Of a DNA stretch of 64,000 nucleotides, positions 25,201 to 33,681 are shown piece by piece. The translations under genes were made by a program, and so were the position numbers. Each line of letters opens with the position of its first letter. Position 1 is the first letter of the stretch. Under the pieces are notes generated by a model. The model was not told where the DNA came from and made no database searches. It was given only the letters and a program-made list of their open reading frames with translations. Source of the DNA: CAYTGM01 sp964437365 (GTDB taxonomy: Bacteria; Sumerlaeota; Sumerlaeia; SLMS01); assembly GCA_964437365.1 (NCBI GenBank), contig CAYTGM010000001.1, forward strand, positions 372,001-436,000, written 5' to 3'.

Positions 25201-25241
25201 AGGATGCGGGTTCTTGTCGACCTTTTGTTGACCCGCATCCT
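25201..25241. promoter_or_regulatory. Long inverted repeat in the HAD/topA divergent spacer
   Basis: AGGATGCGGGT (25201-25211) and ACCCGCATCCT (25231-25241) are perfect 11-base arms. Inside and across the loop lie two direct copies of TTGTYGACC (25214-25222 and 25225-25233) that are 11 bases apart. There is no U-run on either strand. It may be an operator or a leader hairpin of topA. Confidence 0.45.
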
Positions 25242-25299
25242 TCCCCCAACAATAGAGGGGGCTCTCATGATTTCGAAAAGACCACGTTCAGGATAAATA

Positions 25300-27939
25300 A
25301 TGTCATCACTCGTTATCGTCGAATCACCTGCAAAAGCTAAGACGATCAGCAACTTTCTTGGAAAAGATTATAAGGTTCTCGCCTCATATGGGCATGTACG
25401 AGATCTTCCGGCGGGCAAAAAACAAGTTCCACAAAAGTATAAGTCCGAGAAGTGGGCAGACTTTGGCGTTAACGTTGAGGATCAGTTTCAGCCCATCTAT
25501 GTAATGGCTGACGGCAAGAAGAAGTACGTTGATCAACTGAAGAAGGCTTTGAAAGAGAGTGATGAACTGCTGCTCGCAACTGACGAGGATCGCGAAGGGG
25601 AATCAATTTCCTGGCACCTGGTAGAGCTCTTGAAACCTAAGGTTCCTGTTAAGAGAATCGTGTTTCACGAAATTACTCGAGATGCCATTCAAGAAGCGCT
25701 GTCAAACCCAAGAGACCTGGATGATGACCTTGTTCATGCTCAGGAAAGTCGACGAATTCTTGACCGACTTTTTGGATATAAACTGTCACCGGTCTTGTGG
25801 AAAAAGGTTCAACCGGGCCTGAGTGCCGGTCGAGTGCAGTCCGTCGCTGTTCGGTTGATCGTGGAACGCGAGGAGGAACGTTGCAAATTCAAGAAGAGTC
25901 AGTATTGGGACCTGGAGGCGAGAATTGGTGAGAACGAGTCGTCTGCATTTTCAGCGACATTGACTTCGGTTGGCGGTAAGCGCGTCGCTTCGGGCAGGGA
26001 TTTCGACTCAACAACGGGAGAGTTGAAGAATCAGAAGGTTACGTTGCTCGATGAAAAGAGCTCAAAAGAATTAGCTGATTCAATCGCCAGGAATCTCCCC
26101 TGGGAAGTCATCAAGGTTGAAGAGAAACCCGCTTCTCAACGACCTTATCCTCCGTTTACAACCTCAACCCTTCAACAGGAAGGCAACCGCAAGCTGAGCT
26201 ATACAGCTAGAAGAACCATGCAGATTGCTCAGAAGCTATACGAGGGTATAGACCTCGGTGGCGGCGAACGCGTTGGTTTGATTACTTACATGAGAACGGA
26301 CAGTGTGGTCTTGAGTGATAAGGCGCTCAAGGATTCTCAGGCCGTAATTAAGAAGATGTACGGGGATAAATACGCAACCGGCCCACGCAAGTACAAGACA
26401 AAGCAGCGGAATGCTCAAGAAGCACACGAGGCTATTCGCCCCACAGAAGTTTCACGTACACCGACCGATTTGAAGAACTATCTGACTAAAGAAGAGCTGA
26501 ATGTCTACGAGCTGATCTGGAAGCGTACACTTGCCAGCCAGATGCCCGACGCAAAGCTGCTTCGAACAAGTATAGAAATTGAAGCCCCTGCACAGAACGA
26601 GGGCGCCGTGTTCACGGCCTCTGGGAAGAAGATTCTCTTTCCTGGTTTTCTGCGTGCTTATGTGGAAGGCAGCGATGATCCCTCTGCAGAACTTGGGGAT
26701 AAAGAAGTTCTACTTCCTGATTTGAAAGTGGGAAGTAAAGTTCATGATAAGTCTGCAGATAAAGATGAAGTGAAGCTTTATGAGGTCACTCCAAAGTTTC
26801 ATGAGACGCAGCCTCCAGCCAGGTATACAGAAGCCTCTCTTGTGAAAAAACTGGAAGAAGAATCGATCGGCAGGCCTTCCACCTATGCTTCGATTATCAG
26901 TACGATTCAGGATCGCGGCTATGTCTATATGAATAAGTCAAAGCAGTTGATTCCAACGTTTACTGCTCTTCTTGTGACGGACCTTCTTCGCGACCATTTT
27001 GGAAAATACATCGACGTCAAGTTTACTGCAAAAATGGAGGAGCAGCTCGACCAGATCGCTGAAGGCGACCTTGAATGGGTAGAACATGTTCGGGATTTCT
27101 TTCGTGGATCCAACGGTGCCGGAGGGCTGGAAACTCTTGTAGAAGATAAAGAAAAGACGATTGATTTTCCGACACTGTCTCTAGGTTCAGACCCAGAGTC
27201 AGGAGAAGATGTGAGGGTCCGTGTTGGTCGCTATGGCGCATATCTCCAGAAAGGGGAAAACGGCAATAGCATTAATGCAAACCTTCCTCAGGACATGCCA
27301 CCTGAGGATTTAACTCTGGAAAAAGCACTGACTCTGCTGGCTCAAAAAGAGAAAGGCCCTCGAGTTGTTGGCGAACATCCAGACCTCGGGGAAAAGATAT
27401 ATGTGATGATCGGGCGCTATGGTGCGTATGTACAAATCGGTGAGACTCCCGAAGACAAAAAAGCACCTAAACCGAAGAGAGCTTCTCTCGAAAAGAACAT
27501 GCATCCTGATACAATCACTCTTGAGGAATCTTTGAAGCTTCTTGCGTTCCCCCGCGAATTGGGCCCACACCCTGAAACTGGGGAGATGGTTATATGTAAT
27601 AAGGGACGCTTTGGACCTTACGTTGGACATCAGAAAGATTTTCGTTCGCTGAAGAAGGAAGATGATCCTTCGACAGTGACACTGGAAAGGGCCTTAGAGC
27701 TCCTGTCACAGCCAAAAGGTGGACGCGGTCGAGGAGCAAAGAAGACAGTCCTCAAAGAGCTTGGTAAGAACGATAAAGGTAAAGAGATTCAAGTACTCGA
27801 CGGTCGCTATGGCCCCTATGTCTCAGACGGAAAGGTCAACGCGACTCTACCGAAGGGCTCTGATCCAAAAGATGTGACACTTGAAAAAGCTCTCGAACTT
27901 ATAGATGCAAAGTCTAAACAGAAGAAATCGAAGAAGTAA
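25300..27939 (+). CDS. topA: DNA topoisomerase I
   Basis: Type IA enzyme that relaxes negative supercoils. The 879-residue protein has the Toprim domain (MSSLVIVESPAKAKTISNFL at the start, metal-binding ATDEDREG at 93-100), the RRILDRLFGYKLSPVLWKKV region and the catalytic tyrosine Y330 in GLITYMRTDS. After the core (to about 600) come four repeats of the type 'dPeTGE.V.V..GRYGAYVQ.G....LP....P.d.TLEkALELL', instead of the Cys4 zinc fingers of E. coli TopA. This C-terminal repeat type is found in several non-enteric phyla. A Lys-rich tail ends the protein. Confidence 0.97.
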   Translation: MSSLVIVESPAKAKTISNFLGKDYKVLASYGHVRDLPAGKKQVPQKYKSEKWADFGVNVEDQFQPIYVMADGKKKYVDQLKKALKESDELLLATDEDREGESISWHLVELLKPKVPVKRIVFHEITRDAIQEALSNPRDLDDDLVHAQESRRILDRLFGYKLSPVLWKKVQPGLSAGRVQSVAVRLIVEREEERCKFKKSQYWDLEARIGENESSAFSATLTSVGGKRVASGRDFDSTTGELKNQKVTLLDEKSSKELADSIARNLPWEVIKVEEKPASQRPYPPFTTSTLQQEGNRKLSYTARRTMQIAQKLYEGIDLGGGERVGLITYMRTDSVVLSDKALKDSQAVIKKMYGDKYATGPRKYKTKQRNAQEAHEAIRPTEVSRTPTDLKNYLTKEELNVYELIWKRTLASQMPDAKLLRTSIEIEAPAQNEGAVFTASGKKILFPGFLRAYVEGSDDPSAELGDKEVLLPDLKVGSKVHDKSADKDEVKLYEVTPKFHETQPPARYTEASLVKKLEEESIGRPSTYASIISTIQDRGYVYMNKSKQLIPTFTALLVTDLLRDHFGKYIDVKFTAKMEEQLDQIAEGDLEWVEHVRDFFRGSNGAGGLETLVEDKEKTIDFPTLSLGSDPESGEDVRVRVGRYGAYLQKGENGNSINANLPQDMPPEDLTLEKALTLLAQKEKGPRVVGEHPDLGEKIYVMIGRYGAYVQIGETPEDKKAPKPKRASLEKNMHPDTITLEESLKLLAFPRELGPHPETGEMVICNKGRFGPYVGHQKDFRSLKKEDDPSTVTLERALELLSQPKGGRGRGAKKTVLKELGKNDKGKEIQVLDGRYGPYVSDGKVNATLPKGSDPKDVTLEKALELIDAKSKQKKSKK

Positions 27940-27962
27940 GCTCTGAACCAAGTGTGTGAAAG

Positions 27963-29099
27963 CTAAATACGTCGTGCGTAGATACGCCCCGGTTGCTGGG
28001 TAATGAATTTTTCCATCTCAAGTTTGAGCAATATCTGGGAGAGTTCGCCGAATGGGATTCTGTCCGGTACAAAGCGAGCTACGAGGTCGTCGAATGCCAT
28101 CGGTTCATGAGAGATGGCTTCCAACAGGGACTTTGCTGCACCGGTCATCATTGCAGGTGGTTTCTTTTCAGCTGTAACAAGAGTTTTTTGGGTCGCTTTC
28201 AACTCTTCCAGTCTCTTGGTTAAATGTGGTTCAAGGTCATGAAGGATGTCGTCGGCACACGTACACACGAGAGCACCATCTCTGAGCAGGCGATTGCTCC
28301 CATGACTGTTGGTTCGGTCTATATCCCCAGGAACAGCATAGACAAGTCTCCCTTCTTCATTCGCTGCCCTCGCAGTGACCAGAGCACCGCTCTTTGAGGA
28401 GGCTTCAACAACGATGACGGCTAGAGAGAGCCCCGCAAGGATGACGTTTCGGAGAGGAAAATTGCCTTTTGTTGGAGGTGTCCCTGGAGGAAAGGTTGAG
28501 ACCAAAGCCCCAAGTTTACCCTGTCCGATCGTTTCACGGAGTCGTCTATTCCTCGCAGGATAATCCTGGTCGATCCCGCACCCCAGAACGGCAATCGTTC
28601 TTCCCTCTTTCCTTAAACACACAGAGTGAGCAATCGTGTCTATACCAATGGCCGCTCCACTCACGACAGTCAGCAGGGGGGCTAGTTCTTCAACCAGATG
28701 AGTTGTGACCCGGCTGCTGTATGATGTCGGATTTCTCGGACCAACGATCGCAACTGCGAGTTGGTCACTTTGCTCGAGCATCCCCTTTACGAAAAGAAGC
28801 GGAGGAGGTACTACCAATTGAAAGAGGTTCGCCGGATAGACCGGTGAGTGGAGAGGAATCGGTGTAATGTTGTTTTTCTTCAGAAGCTCGTACTGAAGTT
28901 GGATGGTGGAAGAGGTCGCAGTTGACCTGAGCTTTTCTGCATCACGTTTTGAAAGATGATACTGTTGATTCAGTTCTTGATCGGAGGCTCCGAAAACAGC
29001 CTCAGGCGTCATCAGTTCCCGCAAGAGAGGAAGGAGCTTTTTCGTCTCCAGTTTCGAAGAGGCAAGTCGCAACCACTCTTTGCACTCTCTCTCTTCCAT
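27963..29099 (-). CDS. dprA: DNA processing protein DprA
   Basis: Loads RecA on incoming single-stranded DNA during natural transformation; also kept in non-competent species. The 378-residue protein has the Rossmann-like core with VAIVGPRNPTSYSSRV, VSGAAIGIDTIAHSVCL, TIAVLGCGIDQDYPARN, AGLSLAVIVVEASSKSGALVTAR and AVPGDIDRTNSHGSNRLLRDGA. An N-terminal helical domain and a C-terminal winged-helix-like domain (DLVARFVPDRIPFGELSQILLKLEMEKFI) flank it. It converges on topA and lies upstream of pilus genes on the same strand, consistent with a DNA-uptake theme. Confidence 0.95.
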   Translation of the reverse strand: MEERECKEWLRLASSKLETKKLLPLLRELMTPEAVFGASDQELNQQYHLSKRDAEKLRSTATSSTIQLQYELLKKNNITPIPLHSPVYPANLFQLVVPPPLLFVKGMLEQSDQLAVAIVGPRNPTSYSSRVTTHLVEELAPLLTVVSGAAIGIDTIAHSVCLRKEGRTIAVLGCGIDQDYPARNRRLRETIGQGKLGALVSTFPPGTPPTKGNFPLRNVILAGLSLAVIVVEASSKSGALVTARAANEEGRLVYAVPGDIDRTNSHGSNRLLRDGALVCTCADDILHDLEPHLTKRLEELKATQKTLVTAEKKPPAMMTGAAKSLLEAISHEPMAFDDLVARFVPDRIPFGELSQILLKLEMEKFITQQPGRIYARRI

Positions 29100-29130
29100 G
29101 GTATCCGCTTCCTCCTTTGAAGATCCCAGT

Positions 29131-30162
29131 TCAGGGTTTCATGGTTTTGAAGACACCTTCGTTCACGAGGTCCAATGGGCCACCAGGACCCCGGGCTATG
29201 AGGAAGACATTGGCTTTTCGAGCAACTCTCACGTTGTCAGGGAACTTACTCTCATGAGCAAGAAGAGTACTGTAGAGCCGTTGAGCCCCTTCCGAGTTAC
29301 GAAAGTAAAACATATAGAGTTCCGCGGTCTGGTTGCCTCCGGACATGCGGTAGGTATGCACGGCGAAGTTGTCCGCTTCCTGAAAGACTTCTAGCGTTGC
29401 ATAGGGGTCATCGTCATAGGCGTTCATAAATCGGATGAGGTCTCTCGCGGAGCTCTCCTTATCCTTTTCTGTTGTTATGTCCTTAATATCTCCAACCCCG
29501 ACAATTTCTGGAGGCATTTGGTCCTGGAAGCTCTTCAGGTTGAAGTAAGGCATGCCAAGGCCCAGCTGATTTCGTCCGACATTGTAATACATTGTTAATG
29601 GCTGTTCGAGCGGGCCCACGTCTCGCAGCTTGTCGTAATCATATATACCAAAAGCTGGAATACCCCAGATAATAAAAATAAAGGCGAAGAGAGCAATTCC
29701 TATCTTAAACCAGATAGAGCCAAAGAATGACTTGAGCTTGACGAGGATCGATTCTTTCACCTTCCCCAGTTTGAAAGCCATTTCATTGACATCGGCAAGT
29801 TTGGCTTTTTCTTCCTGCATGGTACTTACAGTTTCGTTGAGCAGGAGAAACACTTCATGCCATTCTGTTTCCAACTTCTTGCATTCCGGTTCACTCAGCT
29901 TTTGGAGCAAGCCAAGCGTAATCGCTCGGTTCACGATATCGATCATGTTAGAGCCAACATTCTTATCGTGCTTCAAAGATTCCATAAAGGAATCGTGCAG
30001 CATGGCGATGCGGGCCTTGTTGTTCAGGAACTGCTGTTCAAGCTGGGGCGTTGTTGCATGAGGAGGTTTGATGGCTTTGGAAACGAGCTCCATGAACTGT
30101 TTCCATGACTCCATGAGTTCTTGACAGTCAGCAATGCGTCGTTCGAGATCTGGATCGACCAT
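29131..30162 (-). CDS. Single-pass membrane protein of unknown function
   Basis: 343 residues. Residues 1-145 are charged and helical with coiled-coil character; 150-172 form one membrane helix (WFKIGIALFAFIFIIWGIPA). The remaining 170 residues, presumably outside the cytoplasm, look globular (AYDDDPYATLEVFQEADNF, LYMFYFRNSEGAQRLYSTL). No family recognised. It sits between dprA and the pilC/pilB genes on the same strand with short gaps of 31 and 105 bases, so a role in the pilus, secretion or DNA-uptake machine is possible but unproven. Confidence 0.7.
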   Translation of the reverse strand: MVDPDLERRIADCQELMESWKQFMELVSKAIKPPHATTPQLEQQFLNNKARIAMLHDSFMESLKHDKNVGSNMIDIVNRAITLGLLQKLSEPECKKLETEWHEVFLLLNETVSTMQEEKAKLADVNEMAFKLGKVKESILVKLKSFFGSIWFKIGIALFAFIFIIWGIPAFGIYDYDKLRDVGPLEQPLTMYYNVGRNQLGLGMPYFNLKSFQDQMPPEIVGVGDIKDITTEKDKESSARDLIRFMNAYDDDPYATLEVFQEADNFAVHTYRMSGGNQTAELYMFYFRNSEGAQRLYSTLLAHESKFPDNVRVARKANVFLIARGPGGPLDLVNEGVFKTMKP

Positions 30163-30267
30163 ATTTCGCCATCAACCTTTTGTAGAAAGTAATCAGGGCG
30201 ACTCAAGCGAGCCGCCCCTAGTTCACGTTATTGACTTGATCGGCGCAAACGAATTCGAAGGACCTTA

Positions 30268-31485
30268 TTAACTTGATACAAGCTCGATCATCTTGAACAT
30301 AGGCAGGAACATCGAGACAACAATGAAACCAACAACAAGTCCCAGGAAAACAATAAGCAAAGGCTCAATTAGGGAGGTCAACCCCGCAACCATCGCATTT
30401 ACCTGGTCCTCGTAGAAGTCTGCGATCTTCACAAGCATGCCTTCCAGCGCACCAGTACGCTCACCTACGTCGATCATACGTGTTACCATTGGAGGGAACA
30501 CATCTGCTTCAACGAGCGGCTTGGTGAGTGATTCACCCGCTTGGATACTTGCCCTCGTTTTCATCACAGCAGACTCAATCACAGCGTTATTCGCTGTCTT
30601 CGCAGTAATTTCCAGTGCAAACAGAATATTGACCCCCGATCGGATCAACGTTCCCAGCGTCCGACAAAACTTAGCCACCGAGGACTTGAGGATTAGTGGT
30701 CCAAAGATCGGCATTTTCAGGTAGCAATTGTCGATCGCATAGCGTCCTTTCTTCGTCTTCCCCCAGTTATACATGATAACCAGGAATCCAACGAGGATAA
30801 GAAGAACCAACCACCATTTGTTTTTGATGATATTAGATACAGCAATCGTAATCTTGGTGGGTCCGGGCAAGTCCCCTCCAAGGCCCTCGAAAATACCCTC
30901 GAATACCGGTACCACACGCACGAGGAGGAAAATTGTAATCCCCGTTGCAACAATGGTAACGGTCGCCGGATACATGATCGCAGATTTAATCTTCCTCTGG
31001 AGAGAGGCAATTCGTTCCTGATAAGTAGCAACCTGGTCCAGGATCGTATCCAGCATACCTGATGCTTCACCAGCTCTTACCATAGAGAGGAAAAACTGAG
31101 AGAATACACTTGGATGTTTCTGCATGGCTTCCGTCAGTGAAAGTCCTGCTTCAACGTCCTTCTCAATCTGTCGCATGACACTCGCAAGGGCGCGTCGTTC
31201 TGTTTGTTCCGCCAGAATATCGAGAACTTCAATTAGAGGGAGACCGGCGCGGATCATCACGGCCATTTGCTGTGATAATACCACCATGTCGTCGAGTTTG
31301 ATCCGACCTCTTTTCCCCTTTTTCTTCTTTGCTGAGCGCCCACTCGCACTTGCTTTCTGTATCTGAGTTGGCGTCAGCCCTTTTTCCCTGAGCATCCTGA
31401 CAACGCTGTTTTCGTCAGCTGCTTCAGCTGTCCCATTGATCGTTTGTCCGTCTGCTGACCGGGCATTGTACTGAAAGACTGGCAT
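30268..31485 (-). CDS. pilC: Type IV pilus / type II secretion inner-membrane platform protein (PilC/GspF)
   Basis: 405 residues, the normal size for the family. The N-terminal part FQYNARSADGQTINGTAEA is the GspF signature. Two tandem GspF domains follow (ADDENSVVRMLREKGLTPTQ; LSQQMAVMIRAGLPLIEVL, then FCRTLGTLIRSGVNILFALE). Membrane helices lie near residues 165-190, 215-240 and at the C-terminus (LLIVFLGLVVGFIVVSMFLP). It lies 114 bases downstream of the ATPase gene; pilus and type II secretion versions cannot be separated on sequence alone. Confidence 0.93.
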   Translation of the reverse strand: MPVFQYNARSADGQTINGTAEAADENSVVRMLREKGLTPTQIQKASASGRSAKKKKGKRGRIKLDDMVVLSQQMAVMIRAGLPLIEVLDILAEQTERRALASVMRQIEKDVEAGLSLTEAMQKHPSVFSQFFLSMVRAGEASGMLDTILDQVATYQERIASLQRKIKSAIMYPATVTIVATGITIFLLVRVVPVFEGIFEGLGGDLPGPTKITIAVSNIIKNKWWLVLLILVGFLVIMYNWGKTKKGRYAIDNCYLKMPIFGPLILKSSVAKFCRTLGTLIRSGVNILFALEITAKTANNAVIESAVMKTRASIQAGESLTKPLVEADVFPPMVTRMIDVGERTGALEGMLVKIADFYEDQVNAMVAGLTSLIEPLLIVFLGLVVGFIVVSMFLPMFKMIELVSS

Positions 31486-31599
31486 TGTATGATTATTCCA
31501 GTAAGACTAGTTTCGGGTGTTTTTTTCCAAATTTATTTTTCCACGGCAAGAGGTAATTCCAATGCTCATCGTTTCCCTCGCCGTATTTTAGGATGATTC

Positions 31600-33417
31600 T
31601 TAGTCAAGTTCGGAGGCCAATTCCAATTGCTTTGCCTTTTTAACCGCCTCCAGATCGTCATCCATCGTCAATTCAACAACCATCTCTGTCGTTGTGGCTC
31701 CCTGCTGAACCTTTCGGATGCCGGCCATTCTCATGGTTTCAAGACCTTGTTCGATTGCCAGATTCTTGAACTTGTTTGTTGGCATGCCTGCCATCACCGC
31801 ATCGCGCAGCGCATTATCCATCAACATCACTTCATAAAGACCAACACGCCCTTTGTATCCAGTATGTCGACAGACTTCACACCCCTGGCCTCGATAGAAA
31901 ACCGTATTGTCGGCGATTTCTTCTTCAGGAATACCCAGCAATCTAAACTCTGTTGGGTCTGGGGTATAATCTGTGCGGCAGTTCTTGCATATCCTTCGGG
32001 CAAGACGCTGGGCCTGGATCATGTTCAATGAGGCCGTAATGAGGAAGTCTTCTATACCCATATTGAGTAGTCGTTGAACCGTTCCTGGTGCGTCATTCGT
32101 ATGGAGTGTAGAAAGGACAAGGTGACCAGTCAGGGCCGCTTTGATCGCAATCCCGCCGGTTTCAAGGTCTCGAATCTCACCCACCATAATGATGTCAGGA
32201 TCCTGACGAAGGAAAGACTTCAAGGCTGCGGCAAAATCAAGTCCTACATCGGGCTTAGCATTCACCTGATTAATCCCGGGCAGATTATACTCTACCGGGT
32301 CCTCGACAGTGCTGATATTTTTGCTCGGATCATTAATACGGGAAAGGGCCGAATAGAGGGTGGTTGACTTACCTGAACCGGTAGGTCCAGTGATCAAAAC
32401 CATGCCGAATGGCTGTAGAATGGCATCCTCAAACTTCACTTTTACGTGAGGTTCAAAGCCCAGATCTTCGAGGTTCAGCATCAGGTTGCCCTGGTCGAGA
32501 ATACGCATCACGACTTTCTCGCCAAAAATGACAGGGCAGGTACTGACACGAAAGTCAATAGGACGTCCCTGTACTTTCACCCTGAAGCGTCCGTCTTGAG
32601 GTCTTCTTTTCTCCGCAATATCCATCTCAGATAGAATCTTGATACGAGAGATGATCGCATTCTGAAATTTTTTAGGAGGGTTGGTCATTTCGTGAAGAAG
32701 ACCATCGATACGATAACGAAGCCTCAGTTTCTTTTCATAAGGTTCCAGATGTATATCTGATGCGCCTGCTTTGATGGCTTCTGCGATAATCTTATTTACG
32801 AGCTGAATAACTGGAGCATCATTAACGTCTGCTTCATCGTCATCATCGCTCTCTTCATATTCTTCTGCATCTTCAAGTTCGAGGTCGTCGAAATTCAGCG
32901 CCTCTTTAACAGCAGATTGAACATCTCCGTCCTGGATCTCCTTCAAGGCTTCTTCGATATTGGCACCGCCGCCAGGCCCATCTTCCGGGTAATAGCGAGT
33001 AATCGCCTCAACAATATCTGATTCGAAAGAAATGACGGGGATAATTTCCGTCTTTGTCAGCAGTTTCAACTCGTCGAGAAGATAAATGTTTGAAGGGTCA
33101 GAAAGTGCAATTGTCAGTGTGTCGCCGGTTTTATCCACCGGCACAATCTTGTACTTTCTCACGATATCTATTGGAATGGCACTGAGGACCTGCTCATCTA
33201 TCTCATAATGCGAAAGCGTGATAAATGGGACGTTGAGCTGTTTTCCCAGTGCTGCGGCCATCTCCCATTCAGATGTGAGTTGTAACTCAATGAGAACGTG
33301 CCCAAGGCTCTTCTTGGTAGCTTCCTGTTCAGCGAAGGCTTGATCAAGGTCAGCCTCAGAAATGACATTGTCACTTACCAGCATTCGACCCAGCCGCTTT
33401 TCCATCGCTGTTGCCAT
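31600..33417 (-). CDS. pilB: Type IV pilus / type II secretion assembly ATPase (PilB/GspE)
   Basis: 605 residues. Residues 1-140 form an MshEN/GspE N-terminal domain (the c-di-GMP-binding type in PilB relatives). An acidic linker (176-200) follows, then the secretion ATPase: Walker A GPTGSGKSTTLYS (344-356), Asp box, Walker B LRQDPDIIMVGEIRD and His box LVLSTLHTNDAP. Near residue 495 and 525 two CxxC pairs (CKNC, CEVC) make the zinc site. A Glu-rich 'ELASELD' tail ends it. Together with pilC and the two pseudopilins in the window it suggests a type IV pilus-like or type II secretion system. Confidence 0.95.
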   Translation of the reverse strand: MATAMEKRLGRMLVSDNVISEADLDQAFAEQEATKKSLGHVLIELQLTSEWEMAAALGKQLNVPFITLSHYEIDEQVLSAIPIDIVRKYKIVPVDKTGDTLTIALSDPSNIYLLDELKLLTKTEIIPVISFESDIVEAITRYYPEDGPGGGANIEEALKEIQDGDVQSAVKEALNFDDLELEDAEEYEESDDDDEADVNDAPVIQLVNKIIAEAIKAGASDIHLEPYEKKLRLRYRIDGLLHEMTNPPKKFQNAIISRIKILSEMDIAEKRRPQDGRFRVKVQGRPIDFRVSTCPVIFGEKVVMRILDQGNLMLNLEDLGFEPHVKVKFEDAILQPFGMVLITGPTGSGKSTTLYSALSRINDPSKNISTVEDPVEYNLPGINQVNAKPDVGLDFAAALKSFLRQDPDIIMVGEIRDLETGGIAIKAALTGHLVLSTLHTNDAPGTVQRLLNMGIEDFLITASLNMIQAQRLARRICKNCRTDYTPDPTEFRLLGIPEEEIADNTVFYRGQGCEVCRHTGYKGRVGLYEVMLMDNALRDAVMAGMPTNKFKNLAIEQGLETMRMAGIRKVQQGATTTEMVVELTMDDDLEAVKKAKQLELASELD

Positions 33418-33623
33418 CTGTTACCTCCAGTTTGAGAGCTTCAAAGTATCGAATGAAGCTTTTAAAGCTCCACAAAACGCTCTTATTGCATGCTTTCAAG
33501 CAGCATTTGAGTCATACTTGGGAGACTGAGTCCAGAAGTTTTATGGCTGAAAGAGGGGCATTTTGATCGCTGGGGCCTCGTTCGCCTCCTGTCAAAAGGC
33601 ATTTTCTCACTCTCCAGCATGAC

Positions 33624-33652
33624 AAAAGGGGCTCAACCGAGTGGAGAGCCCC
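33624..33652 (-). terminator. Intrinsic terminator after the CBM-like protein gene
   Basis: Minus strand: GGGGCTC (33652-33646), an 11-base loop, GAGCCCC (33634-33628), then TTTT. It lies about 30 bases after the stop codon of the gene at 33682-35388. Stem is GC-rich and perfect; U-run is short. Confidence 0.75.
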
Positions 33653-33681
33653 TGCATAATTCGACTTATCAATGAAGTCGG

